From the NCBI GenBank assembly GCA_964383535.1, contig CAYLHS010000050.1, positions 1 through 15,628 on the forward strand: DNA of 15,628 bases, given 5' to 3'. The stretch is from CAYLHS01 sp964383535 (GTDB lineage Bacteria > Actinomycetota > Acidimicrobiia > Spongiisociales > UBA4744). Made by a program: the position numbers and the translations under genes. Below, in pieces: positions 7,801-13,907 of the stretch. A model generated the notes under the pieces. The model saw nothing but the letters and a program-made list of their open reading frames with translations, did not search any database and had not been told where the DNA came from. Every line of letters starts with the position of its first letter. The stretch's first letter is position 1.

Positions 7801-8016
7801 CACGTATGCCTCGGGGTGCCCCTCGTCCTTGGAGGTGAACGCGACCTTCGTGCCGTCGGGCGAGAACCGAGGAAACGTGATCGTGCCAGGACTCGCGGTC
7901 AAGCGGTGGGCGTCGCCCCCTTCGAGCCCCACCGACCAGAGGTCGTCCTCGCTGACGAAGACGATCGTGTCGCCGTGGACCGTCGGGTGGCGGTAGTAGC
8001 CGGACGCGCTGGACAT
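4816..8016 (-). CDS. tricorn protease homolog (S41-family serine peptidase)
   Basis: The 1066-residue product has the full tricorn layout. An N-terminal beta-propeller half (about 1-640) contains repeated SPDG/PDGT blades. A C1 helical region follows (about 660-740), then a PDZ domain (about 749-837) and an S41 core (about 862-1022). The catalytic tetrad of archaeal tricorn is recognisable: Ser728-His729 in GTSHAYE, the nucleophile Ser949 in SGSDGD, and Glu1007 in GVENYG. The RNNRGG stretch (about 897-902) fits the oxyanion-hole region. Tricorn cuts oligopeptides released by the proteasome or other proteases, and no signal peptide is seen, so it should be cytosolic. A low-complexity Pro/Ser/Glu insert lies near residues 500-535. 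The start at 8016 has a good ribosome site; the longer frame to 8130 runs through a palindromic repeat. Confidence 0.92.
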   Translation of the reverse strand: MSSASGYYRHPTVHGDTIVFVSEDDLWSVGLEGGDAHRLTASPGTITFPRFSPDGTKVAFTSKDEGHPEAYVVDSVGGSLERLTWMGSLTQVVGWTGDGDRVIVASDFQRPFTGQMHLHTTDGHRTEPMNLGVARAIAFEPRGPGVVLGRNTYDPARWKRYRGGSAGTLWVDRGGDGEFVKLVDLEGNLASPMWIGRRIYFLSDHEGVANLYSVTPTGRNIERHTDHDGFYARWASTDGRSIVYHAGADLWAYDVRSGAPRRLDVRIPSSRSQRNRKFISPAGYLETIALHPKGHSIAVTARGSIASMPLWEGVPATHGEGSRVRYRLASWLPDGTRLVATTDQNGEEDLLVFGEDGEKILQVDVGRPVTMAAAPGGDDRVVLTNQRQQVLIVDLTSGSVTEVHHSPVDRIQGAAWSPDGRWVAFAAFTTRRTCSLFLYDTDKATLHPVTRPDFMDTDPSFDRDGSYLYFLSRRVYDPVYDSLYFDLGFPKGMRPHLLTLSASTPSPFSSVSRAARPPGEPNGKGDAKDEQEVAPVEIDLDGIEDRVVAFPVPEGRYERVLGAQKRVLFSSRPVEGSLNSNWADAEPAPKGKLESYDFSQDKVEPVMDGISDFSVSLDGKVVAIRAAKKLRVVPVAFKETEPKPGEPGRESGWVNLDRVRLEVVPGDEWRQMFTEAWRLQRSQYWRPDMAGVDWEEIADRYLPLVDRVGSRAEFSDLMWETQGELGTSHAYELGGDYRPEPSWLQGFLGADLAFDGRAWRVERIPRGDSWLAAASSPLAGPGVDVREGDRILAVEGRELGAETSPYAALVDRAGRPVRLLVRRGRRKAHTVVVEALRNEFDLRYRDWVEANRKRVHEETGGRVGYVHVPDMGARGYAEFHRYFGAEVDHEGLIIDVRNNRGGHVSQLLLEKLVRKRIGYDVARYGRPESYPQDAPMGPMVALTDEYSGSDGDIFSHSFKLFGLGPLIGKRTWGGVVGIFPRHALVDGTITTQPEFSFWFRDVGWGVENYGTDPDIDVEITPQDYAAGRDPQMDRAIAEVLAIVDQQHPSIPEFEEPPSRTLPALPT

Positions 8017-8020
8017 GCAG

Positions 8021-8027
8021 TCTCCTC
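8021..8027 (-). promoter_or_regulatory. Shine-Dalgarno site of the tricorn gene
   Basis: GAGGAGA on the minus strand lies four bases before the ATG at 8016 and decides the start of the tricorn gene against the in-frame extension to 8130. A TAGCAT at 8047..8042 could be a -10 element, but no good -35 is found, so no promoter is claimed. Confidence 0.7.
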
Positions 8028-8083
8028 GATCGAGTGACCCGATGCTACGCGAAACCGGCGGCTTGCCGGACTGCGCTCCCCAT

Positions 8084-8136
8084 CCGTTCTTGCGTGAGTT
8101 CGGCGGCCATCGGGCGCCCTGCTCACGCAAGAACGG
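8084..8136. repeat. palindromic repeat, copy 1 (perfect 15-base arms)
   Basis: CCGTTCTTGCGTGAG at 8084-8098 is exactly complementary in reverse to CTCACGCAAGAACGG at 8122-8136, around a 23-base loop that is itself GC-rich and partly self-complementary. It lies 19 bases after the stop of the binding-protein gene and 67 bases before the tricorn start, in a 139-base intergenic gap. A second copy lies at 11719-11773. A long hairpin would form in the 3' end of the importer transcript. No U-run follows it, so it is not a standard intrinsic terminator. Confidence 0.9.
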
Positions 8137-8155
8137 TCTGGGAGGGAACGTGAGA

Positions 8156-9058
8156 TCAGCTGCTGGTGAATCCGTTGGCGGCGAGCCAGTCCTGCGCCAC
8201 CTTCGAGGCGTCTTCCTTGTCGATGTTCACGAGCTTGTTCATCTGCGAGAGCTCACTGGTCGTGATCTTCGCCGAGACGGCGTTGATCACATCGTCGAGC
8301 TTCTTGCTGTCCACCGCTGTTCTGACGACCGGCACGATGTTGTCGGCAGGCTGGAGATGCTTGTCGTCGTCGAGCACCACGAAGTTCTTCGCAGCAATCG
8401 CCCCGTCGCTCGAGAAGAGCAAGCCCACATCGATATCACCGCTCTCCAGATTGGCGACGGTGATAGGTCCTCCTGTGTCGAGCGGTTTGAACTCCTTGAA
8501 GTGCAGCCCGTAGGTGTCCTCGAACCCGATCAAGCAGAACGGTCTCTGTGGACACTCCGGAGGGCCTCCGAGCACGAGCTGGTCCGCAATCGGCTCGAGG
8601 TCGCTGATCTTCGTCAGGCCGTACTTTGACGCCGTGTCCTGGGTCACCACGAGTGCGTTGGTGTCGACGGCGGGTGCGTAGTCGAGCACCGTCACTCCCC
8701 GGTCCTTGAACCGATCCCGAAGCTTCTGCACCGTGGCCTCGACGTCGCCGCTCGCTTCGCCGGCTCCGTTGTTCAGGTACTCGAGGACCGTTCCGGCATA
8801 CTCAGCGTACAGGTCGATCTCGCCTGCTTCGAGGGCAGGTTCGACGATGTCGCGTGCGCCTAGATTGAATTTCCGTTCAATGTTGAAACCGTTCGCCTCC
8901 AGCGCCTGGGCGTAGATCTCGCCGAGGATCTCCTGTTCCGTGAAGTTGGTCGAGCCAACCTTGATCGTGGTGGCGCCTCCACCCGATCCACATGACGCCG
9001 CCATGACGGCGAACGCCACGAGAATCGCCCCGAAGGCGCCGGTGCGGTTGATCCGCAT
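8156..9058 (-). CDS. quaternary-amine ABC importer, substrate-binding lipoprotein (OpuAC/OsmF-like)
   Basis: The 300-residue product starts with a basic N-terminus and hydrophobic stretch ending in the lipobox MAASC, with the lipidated Cys at residue 23. It should be anchored to the outer face of the membrane. The body matches OpuAC-type (QAT) binding proteins: VGSTNFTEQEILGEIYAQ early on, then DLYAEYAGTVLEYL (about 82-95). A C169-x5-C175 pair probably forms a disulfide. Such proteins capture glycine betaine, choline, carnitine or related solutes; the exact ligand is not readable. It is the last gene of the importer operon, 92 bases after the second permease, with its own strong ribosome site and a leader stem-loop. 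The open frame extends to 9766, but the lipoprotein signal fixes the start. Confidence 0.92.
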   Translation of the reverse strand: MRINRTGAFGAILVAFAVMAASCGSGGGATTIKVGSTNFTEQEILGEIYAQALEANGFNIERKFNLGARDIVEPALEAGEIDLYAEYAGTVLEYLNNGAGEASGDVEATVQKLRDRFKDRGVTVLDYAPAVDTNALVVTQDTASKYGLTKISDLEPIADQLVLGGPPECPQRPFCLIGFEDTYGLHFKEFKPLDTGGPITVANLESGDIDVGLLFSSDGAIAAKNFVVLDDDKHLQPADNIVPVVRTAVDSKKLDDVINAVSAKITTSELSQMNKLVNIDKEDASKVAQDWLAANGFTSS

Positions 9059-9063
9059 GGGTT

Positions 9064-9073
9064 TCTCCTCCCT
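9064..9073 (-). promoter_or_regulatory. strong Shine-Dalgarno site of the binding-protein gene
   Basis: AGGGAGGAGA on the minus strand lies five bases before the ATG at 9058. It is much stronger than the sites of the overlapping transporter genes upstream, as expected for a binding protein made in excess. Confidence 0.75.
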
Positions 9074-9086
9074 AGAGTGCAGTTGC

Positions 9087-9102
9087 GGGACCCTCAGGTC
9101 CC
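9087..9102 (-). promoter_or_regulatory. stem-loop in the leader of the binding-protein gene
   Basis: GGGACC (minus strand 9102..9097) and GGTCCC (9092..9087) form a perfect 6-base stem with a TGAG loop, between the second permease stop and the binding-protein start. There is no U-tract after it, so it looks more like an RNA-processing or stability hairpin than a terminator. Such hairpins can raise the level of the binding-protein message over that of the permeases. Confidence 0.5.
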
Positions 9103-9150
9103 AGATCTCACAATACGAGAGTCTGGCGATTAGCGCACACCGGCGCCCCG

Positions 9151-9870
9151 CTAGAGGCTCGGGGTGAGCCCAGAAGCATCCCCGGCGCGGACCGAGCGGC
9201 TGATACCCGGCGATACCGACACACGCTCGACCAGCGAGAAGAAGACCTCGGTGACGACCGACAGAGCGGCGACGAGCACCGCACCCGAGAACACCTGGAC
9301 GATGTTCCGAACCGAAAGCCCGTCGATGATGTACCGCCCAAGCCCGCCACCCCCGATGAGAGCTGCCAAGGTCGCGGTGGCAACCACTTGCACCGCCGAC
9401 ACACGAATGCCTGTGATGATCACCGGCATTGCCATCGGTATCTCGATCCGGCGCAGTATCTGTCGCTCGGTCAGTCCCATTCCTCGCGAGGATTCGACCG
9501 TTCCCGGGTCGACTTCCCGAACTCCCGTGTATGCGTTGGTGAGGATCGGTGGAATAGCGAGGAGGAACAGCGCAGCGAACGCGGGCCAGTAGTCCGTACC
9601 CAACCCGAATCGGAAGGCGATGGGAATACCGACCACGAGCACGGCAAACGACGGGATGGCACGTCCGATGTTCGCAACCGAGATAGCGAAGAAGGCCCCT
9701 CGCCTGTAGTGCCCGAGCAGGACACCAGTCGGCAGAGCGATGGCGGCCGCCAGAAGCACCGGCCACACGGACAGGGAGAGGTGCTCGAGCGTGCGAGCGG
9801 GGACACCGTTCGAGCCTTGCCAGTTCGCAGGATCACCAAACCAACGAACGACATCTGCGAGGAAGCTCAT
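9151..9870 (-). CDS. quaternary-amine ABC importer, permease subunit 2 (OpuCD/ProW-like)
   Basis: The 239-residue protein is an inner-membrane permease of the BPD_transp_1 family with about five to six hydrophobic segments (roughly 33-54, 60-85, 95-112, 146-172, 190-212). The cytoplasmic coupling (EAA) loop lies at about 124-150, reading ESSRGMGLT then RIEIPMAMP, followed by LIGGGGLGRYIIDG, typical of quaternary-amine permeases. It is expected to pair with the preceding permease as a heterodimer that contacts the CBS-bearing ATPase. The ATG at 9870 overlaps the stop of permease 1 as ATGA. An extended hydrophilic C-terminal tail (about 215-239) is unremarkable. The open frame reaches 10500, but that upstream part is a shadow of permease 1. 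Confidence 0.92.
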   Translation of the reverse strand: MSFLADVVRWFGDPANWQGSNGVPARTLEHLSLSVWPVLLAAAIALPTGVLLGHYRRGAFFAISVANIGRAIPSFAVLVVGIPIAFRFGLGTDYWPAFAALFLLAIPPILTNAYTGVREVDPGTVESSRGMGLTERQILRRIEIPMAMPVIITGIRVSAVQVVATATLAALIGGGGLGRYIIDGLSVRNIVQVFSGAVLVAALSVVTEVFFSLVERVSVSPGISRSVRAGDASGLTPSL

Positions 9871-10541
9871 GGGATGGTCGCCTTCGACCGAGCCCACGGT
9901 GTGAGGGCTCGTTCTGCGAGCACCAGTCCGTAGTCGAACACCAGCGCGAGCACGGCCGACAGCACCGCACCAACGATCAGCGGCGTTGTGAAGAGCCGAT
10001 TGAGACCATCGAGGATCAGCTGACCGAGGCCCCCATAGCCAATGAGCGCCGTGATCGTGACCAGCCCGACCGTCGTGACGGCGGCGATCCTGATGCCGGC
10101 GATGATGACCGGCAGGGCGATGGGGATCTCGATCTCCCACAGCATGCGCCGGGGTGTGTAGCCCATCCCGAGTGCCGCCTCCCGCACCTCGCGAGGAACC
10201 CCGTCGATGCCGGCCACGATGTTTCGGATGAAGATCAGCAGCGTGTAGGAGACCAGGCCGATCTCGGCGGTCACAACCGTCAGCCCAGTCAGCGGGATGA
10301 ACATGACGAACAGCGCGAGTGACGGAATCGAGTAGAGCACGCCGGTGAACCAGGTAATCGGCGCGTACGTCTTTCGGTATCGCAGCGCGACGATCGACAA
10401 CCCGATCGAGATGATGAATCCGATGCCGAGCGCAATCCCCGTCAAGACGAGGTGCTCGACGGTTCGACTCCAGAACAGCCCGAGGTGCGACCACACCCAA
10501 CTCCAGCGAATGAAGGGCTCGGTCGTTTGGGCGAGTATCAC
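9867..10541 (-). CDS. quaternary-amine ABC importer, permease subunit 1 (OpuCB/ProW-like)
   Basis: The 224-residue BPD_transp_1 permease has the standard EAA coupling loop at residues 121-144 (EAALGMGYTPRRMLW, then EIEIPIALP). The ALIGYGGLGQLILDGL segment (about 165-180) is diagnostic of OpuB/OpuC/ProW-class permeases. Hydrophobic helices lie near 30-53, 62-85, 90-108, 143-168 and 186-208. Substrate passes from the lipid-anchored binding protein through this subunit and its partner. The start is a GTG at 10541..10539 that overlaps the ATPase stop as GTGA, so ATPase, permease 1 and permease 2 are translationally coupled. Substrate identity within quaternary amines is open. Confidence 0.92.
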   Translation of the reverse strand: MILAQTTEPFIRWSWVWSHLGLFWSRTVEHLVLTGIALGIGFIISIGLSIVALRYRKTYAPITWFTGVLYSIPSLALFVMFIPLTGLTVVTAEIGLVSYTLLIFIRNIVAGIDGVPREVREAALGMGYTPRRMLWEIEIPIALPVIIAGIRIAAVTTVGLVTITALIGYGGLGQLILDGLNRLFTTPLIVGAVLSAVLALVFDYGLVLAERALTPWARSKATIP

Positions 10542-11629
10542 GTCAGCAACGCCTCGTTCAGACGGTCCGCAGTGAGCATTCCGAGGTATCGCCCTCCGTC
10601 GACCACGACCGCCACTTGTGTCTTCGAGGTCACGATCACGTCGAGCGCTTCCCGGAGGGTGCTCGTGCTGTCGAGCCTGGCCGAGAACGGTTTCGGGCGC
10701 GCCTCCACGATGCTGCGGGACCCGACGAGATCAGCACCCCACACCCAACCGAGCAGCTTGTCCCGTTCGAGGACCCCAACCCAGTCCGTGCCGTACTCGC
10801 TCATCACAGAGCGTGCGTGATCGGGCGTGCTGTCGTGCTCCACGAATGGACCGCGTTCCAGTGGCACGGTGTCGACAGCGATCAGGGAGAGCCTCCTGAG
10901 CCCCCGTTCGCTTCCGAGGAACTCAACAACGAAGTCGTTGGCGGGAGCTCTCAGCAGCTCTTCCGGTGGTGCGTACTGCTCCAGGACACCTCCGACGTTG
11001 AGGAGTGCCACACGATCGCCGAGGCTGATGGCTTCGTCGATGTCGTGGGTGACAAACACAATCGTCTTCTGGAGTCGAGCTTGGAGCACCTTCAGCTCCT
11101 CTTGGAGATGCGCTCGCACGATGGGATCGACAGCGCCGAACGGCTCGTCCATCAGCAGAACGGGCGGATCCGCGGCAAGTGCCCTTGCGACGCCTACTCG
11201 CTGCTGCTGGCCTCCCGATAGCTCGGCCGGATATCGGTCTACCACCTCCCTATCAAGGCCCACCAACTCGATCAGTTCGACGACGCGGGCCTCGATCCTG
11301 CCGCGCTCCCAGCCGAGGAGTTGCGGGACCGTTGCGATGTTCTGAGCGATCGTACGATGCGGGAACAACCCGATCTGCTGGATGACGTAGCCGATCTTGC
11401 GCCGCAACACGTGTGGTTCCTGCTGGGTCGACCTCGCACCGTCGATCCAGATCTCCCCGGACGTCGGCTCGATCAGCCGGTTGATCATCTTGAGCGTGGT
11501 GGTCTTGCCACACCCCGACGGCCCCACCAGCACCACGATCTCCCCCGCGGGAACCTCGAACGACAGATCTCCAACGGCCGCCTTGTCCGAGCCGGGAAAC
11601 ACCTTCGAGACGTGGTCGAGTCGAATCAT
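10538..11629 (-). CDS. quaternary-amine ABC importer, ATPase with CBS domains (OpuCA/ProV-like)
   Basis: The 363-residue protein has a complete nucleotide-binding domain: Walker A GPSGCGKT at 36-43, Q-loop near Q84-85, signature LSGGQQQR at 137-144, Walker B VLLMDE at 157-162 and the switch His at 195. The C-terminal part (about 243-363) is CBS-like, with a weak first unit (around 265-300) and a clear second one (around 314-361, TLREALDVIV then VAVVVDGGRYLGML). In OpuA-type systems tandem CBS domains sense ionic strength, so osmotic control of the ATPase is plausible. The ATG at 11629 gives the family-typical MIRL start; the frame continues to 11677 without support. It is the first gene of the importer operon. 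A TTGACG hexamer lies upstream, but no good -10 was found. Confidence 0.93.
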   Translation of the reverse strand: MIRLDHVSKVFPGSDKAAVGDLSFEVPAGEIVVLVGPSGCGKTTTLKMINRLIEPTSGEIWIDGARSTQQEPHVLRRKIGYVIQQIGLFPHRTIAQNIATVPQLLGWERGRIEARVVELIELVGLDREVVDRYPAELSGGQQQRVGVARALAADPPVLLMDEPFGAVDPIVRAHLQEELKVLQARLQKTIVFVTHDIDEAISLGDRVALLNVGGVLEQYAPPEELLRAPANDFVVEFLGSERGLRRLSLIAVDTVPLERGPFVEHDSTPDHARSVMSEYGTDWVGVLERDKLLGWVWGADLVGSRSIVEARPKPFSARLDSTSTLREALDVIVTSKTQVAVVVDGGRYLGMLTADRLNEALLT

Positions 11630-11718
11630 GGAACCCGAGCCTAGGTGAGGAGACCAACATTCCGCGGTCTGCGTCAACCCCCTGCTTCGAACCCGGCGAG
11701 CGCCTCCAGCGCCCCTTC

Positions 11719-11773
11719 CCAGTTCTTGCGTGAGAAAGCCGCCAAATGGCCAGCGGGCTCACGCCGGAACGGG
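11719..11773. repeat. palindromic repeat, copy 2 (imperfect)
   Basis: GTTCTTGCGTGAG at 11722-11734 is identical to the arm of copy 1. Its partner CTCACGCCGGAAC at 11758-11770 pairs at 11 of 13 positions, and the loop is again 23 bases. Flanking CC/GG pairs extend the stem past one mismatch. The loop, read on the plus strand, aligns at the same offset with the reverse strand of copy 1 (14 of 23 bases, with a shared ATGGCC), so the copies are in opposite orientations. It lies 18 bases past the NatB-like gene stop, in the 159-base gap before the importer operon. Confidence 0.85.
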
Positions 11774-11788
11774 ACAGAGAGTCCGGTG

Positions 11789-12979
11789 CTACTGCTCCCC
11801 GCCGGCCTTGAGCGCGTCCCGCAACTTCACCTTGGCACCGATCCGCAGGATCGATCCTTGATAGATGCGGGCTCCCAACCGCAATACCCAGTAGGTGGCG
11901 AGCACGATCAGCACGACCGACAGGGCCACCTCCCACGTCGGGACGTTCGTCACGACCATGCGCGTCGGCATGACGAACGGCGAGAAAGGCGGGATGATCG
12001 AACCGAGATGCGGCAGCAGCGCATTCGGCTCTTCGAGCGCATAGATCGACAAGAAGAACCCAGGAAGGATCACCATGATCGGGATGAATGCCACCCCCTG
12101 CGCGTCCTCCTGGCGGGAGATCGTTGCGCCAAGTGCCGCGTACACAACGGCAAAGAGCGCGTACCCGAGTAGGTACCAGGCAAGCACCGTGAACGCGACG
12201 CGTGCGCCGATACCCGCAAGATCGACGTTGACTGCGTTCGCTCTGCTGAGCGTGAACAGCGCGGCACCGCCGATGATCACGAGCTGGATAACGCCGAGGA
12301 GCCCGATCCCCAGCACCTTGCCGGCGAGAAGGTAGCGAGGTCTCGTTCGGGAAAGCACCACCTCGACGACTCTCGACTGCTTCTCCTCCATCACCCCGAT
12401 CATCACGAACTGCCCGAACATGAGAATCGAGATGTAGAGGAGGATCGAGCCGACATAGCTGGCGATCTGCTTCGGTGCCTCCGAGGGATCAGGAGCCGTC
12501 AGCGACCGACTCGCGAGCGGCTCCGGGCTGAGCAGTTGTGCCGCCTGTTCCTGCGACAGGCCGAGCTGGGCGATGGTCGCAGACCGGTCGAGACCCTGCA
12601 CTGCCGACGTCACGATCGCCGAAAGCTGATAGCTCGGATCCTGCTTCCAAACGAGCTGGGAGCTGTCTACGAGGAGGACCTTGATGTCATCCTTCTCCAG
12701 TGCCGCCTCTCCGTCGGCCGTGGAGGCGTAGGATGTGATCTCCACGGTCCGGTCGAAACCCTTGGCCGTTGCTTCGACGGCCTGCTGGAACCCGTCGGGT
12801 ACCGTTCCTGTGACCCCGATCTCGTACGGCTTCGAGACGGTGCCCTGCGCGGCGAGAATCGGCCCGCCTACAGCTACGATTCCGACAACGATCAGCATGG
12901 AGATCAGGAACGCCCTGCTCCGGATGCGCTGAATGAAGTCCCGCTGCGCGATCAACAACACCTGCTTGAGCGGACTCAT
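11789..12979 (-). CDS. ABC-2 type transporter permease (NatB-like)
   Basis: The 396-residue protein has the NatB layout. It has a cytoplasmic start, one N-terminal helix (about 23-45), a large external domain (about 46-170), then a cluster of five more membrane helices (roughly 172-195, 220-243, 258-284, 297-319 and 350-370). A QFVMIGVMEEKQSRVVEVVL stretch (about 190-209) is the characteristic coupling segment after the second helix of this family. NatAB-class pumps export sodium or other substrates, and many relatives export unknown compounds, so the cargo is not assigned. The ATG at 12979 overlaps the ATPase stop as ATGA. It is the last gene of its operon, followed by palindromic repeat copy 2. 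Confidence 0.9.
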   Translation of the reverse strand: MSPLKQVLLIAQRDFIQRIRSRAFLISMLIVVGIVAVGGPILAAQGTVSKPYEIGVTGTVPDGFQQAVEATAKGFDRTVEITSYASTADGEAALEKDDIKVLLVDSSQLVWKQDPSYQLSAIVTSAVQGLDRSATIAQLGLSQEQAAQLLSPEPLASRSLTAPDPSEAPKQIASYVGSILLYISILMFGQFVMIGVMEEKQSRVVEVVLSRTRPRYLLAGKVLGIGLLGVIQLVIIGGAALFTLSRANAVNVDLAGIGARVAFTVLAWYLLGYALFAVVYAALGATISRQEDAQGVAFIPIMVILPGFFLSIYALEEPNALLPHLGSIIPPFSPFVMPTRMVVTNVPTWEVALSVVLIVLATYWVLRLGARIYQGSILRIGAKVKLRDALKAGGEQ

Positions 12980-13854
12980 CGTCGCACCGCCTGCCTGAAG
13001 AGATCCGAGAGGTTCGGGGGTTCGAAGCTGAAACTCGTCACGGTCCCGTCCTGCTTGGCACGACGAAGGACCTCCTCGACATCCCCGCCTGCCCGAATCA
13101 GATACCTCTGGCCGTTGTCACCGACTGCTTCGATCCCGGGCAGATCCGGCGTCCACGGATTCCCATCCACGGTGATCTCGAGATGGCGGTAGTCGGATCG
13201 GTCGCGGAGCTCGGCCAGGCCACCGGCCAACACCACACGGCCGTGGTCGATGATCACCACGTCCTGGCACACATCCTGGACGAGATCCAGCTGGTGGCTC
13301 GAGAACACGATGCCCACACCGCTGTCGGCCAATTCTCTCAGAGTCGCCGCCATGTCCTCCACACCGATGGGGTCGAGACCGGCGAACGGTTCGTCGAGCA
13401 CGGCCAGCTCGGGGTCATGAACGAGTGAGACGGCCAGCTGGACACGCTGCTGGTTACCGTGTGACAGATCCTCGAGCTTCGAGAGCGCCCTGTCGGCCAA
13501 ACCCAAGCGGCCGAGCCAGCGGTCGGCGGCGGACGACGCAATGGATGGCTCCATTCCGGAGAGCCGCCCGAAGTACACGAGCTGCTCTCTGATCTTCATC
13601 TTCGGGTAGAGGCCGCGCTCCTCCGGCATGTACCCGAACCGCAAGTGGTCTCGAGGTCCGACTTTCGAGCCGTTCCATCTCACCTCACCACTGTCAGGGC
13701 GAACCAGTCCGAACACACAGCGCATCGCCGTGGTCTTCCCAGCCCCATTCGGACCGAGAAACCCGACGACGCGGCCCGGCCGAACGTCGAAGCTCACGCC
13801 GTCGAGCGCCACGATCTTGCCGTACCGTCTATGCAGATCTGAGAGTTCGAGCAT
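12976..13854 (-). CDS. ABC transporter ATP-binding protein (NatA-like)
   Basis: The 292-residue protein carries Walker A GPNGAGKT at 34-41, the MPEERGLYPKM segment at 76-86 in place of a classic Q-loop, the signature LSHGNQQR at 130-137, Walker B AVLDE at 151-155 and the switch His at 187. The Glu in the Q-loop position and the Asn in the signature are common in the NatA group, so they are not defects. The C-terminal 80 residues form the degenerate domain typical of ABC-2 exporters (ending SFSFEPPNLSDLFRQAVRR). It powers the NatB-like permease encoded directly downstream with a 4-base overlap. A GTGAGGTAGGA stretch precedes the ATG at 13854. Confidence 0.92.
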   Translation of the reverse strand: MLELSDLHRRYGKIVALDGVSFDVRPGRVVGFLGPNGAGKTTAMRCVFGLVRPDSGEVRWNGSKVGPRDHLRFGYMPEERGLYPKMKIREQLVYFGRLSGMEPSIASSAADRWLGRLGLADRALSKLEDLSHGNQQRVQLAVSLVHDPELAVLDEPFAGLDPIGVEDMAATLRELADSGVGIVFSSHQLDLVQDVCQDVVIIDHGRVVLAGGLAELRDRSDYRHLEITVDGNPWTPDLPGIEAVGDNGQRYLIRAGGDVEEVLRRAKQDGTVTSFSFEPPNLSDLFRQAVRR

Positions 13855-13907
13855 TCCTACCTCACGTCCTCATCTACTCTGCCAGATTCTCGACTTCAAC
13901 GTGAACA

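Noticed and set aside
8017..8130. In-frame N-terminal extension of the tricorn gene to 8130
   Set aside because: The extension translates the palindromic repeat, ignores a good ribosome site before 8016 and adds basic residues with no family match.
8084..8136. Copy 1 of the palindrome as a standard intrinsic terminator or a CRISPR/IS end
   Set aside because: No U-run follows the stem on either strand, there is no repeat-spacer series, and no transposase lies nearby.
9059..9766. In-frame extension of the binding protein to 9766
   Set aside because: It overlaps permease 2 in another frame and would bury the lipoprotein signal peptide, which has its own strong ribosome site.
11640..11700. Promoter for the importer operon based on a TTGACG hexamer on the minus strand
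   Set aside because: No acceptable -10 hexamer is found 16-19 bases downstream, so a promoter here is not supported by sequence alone.
12976..13854. NatA-like ATPase regarded as defective because of Glu at the Q-loop and LSHGN signature
   Set aside because: Both variants are common in the NatA group, and Walker A, Walker B and the switch His are intact.
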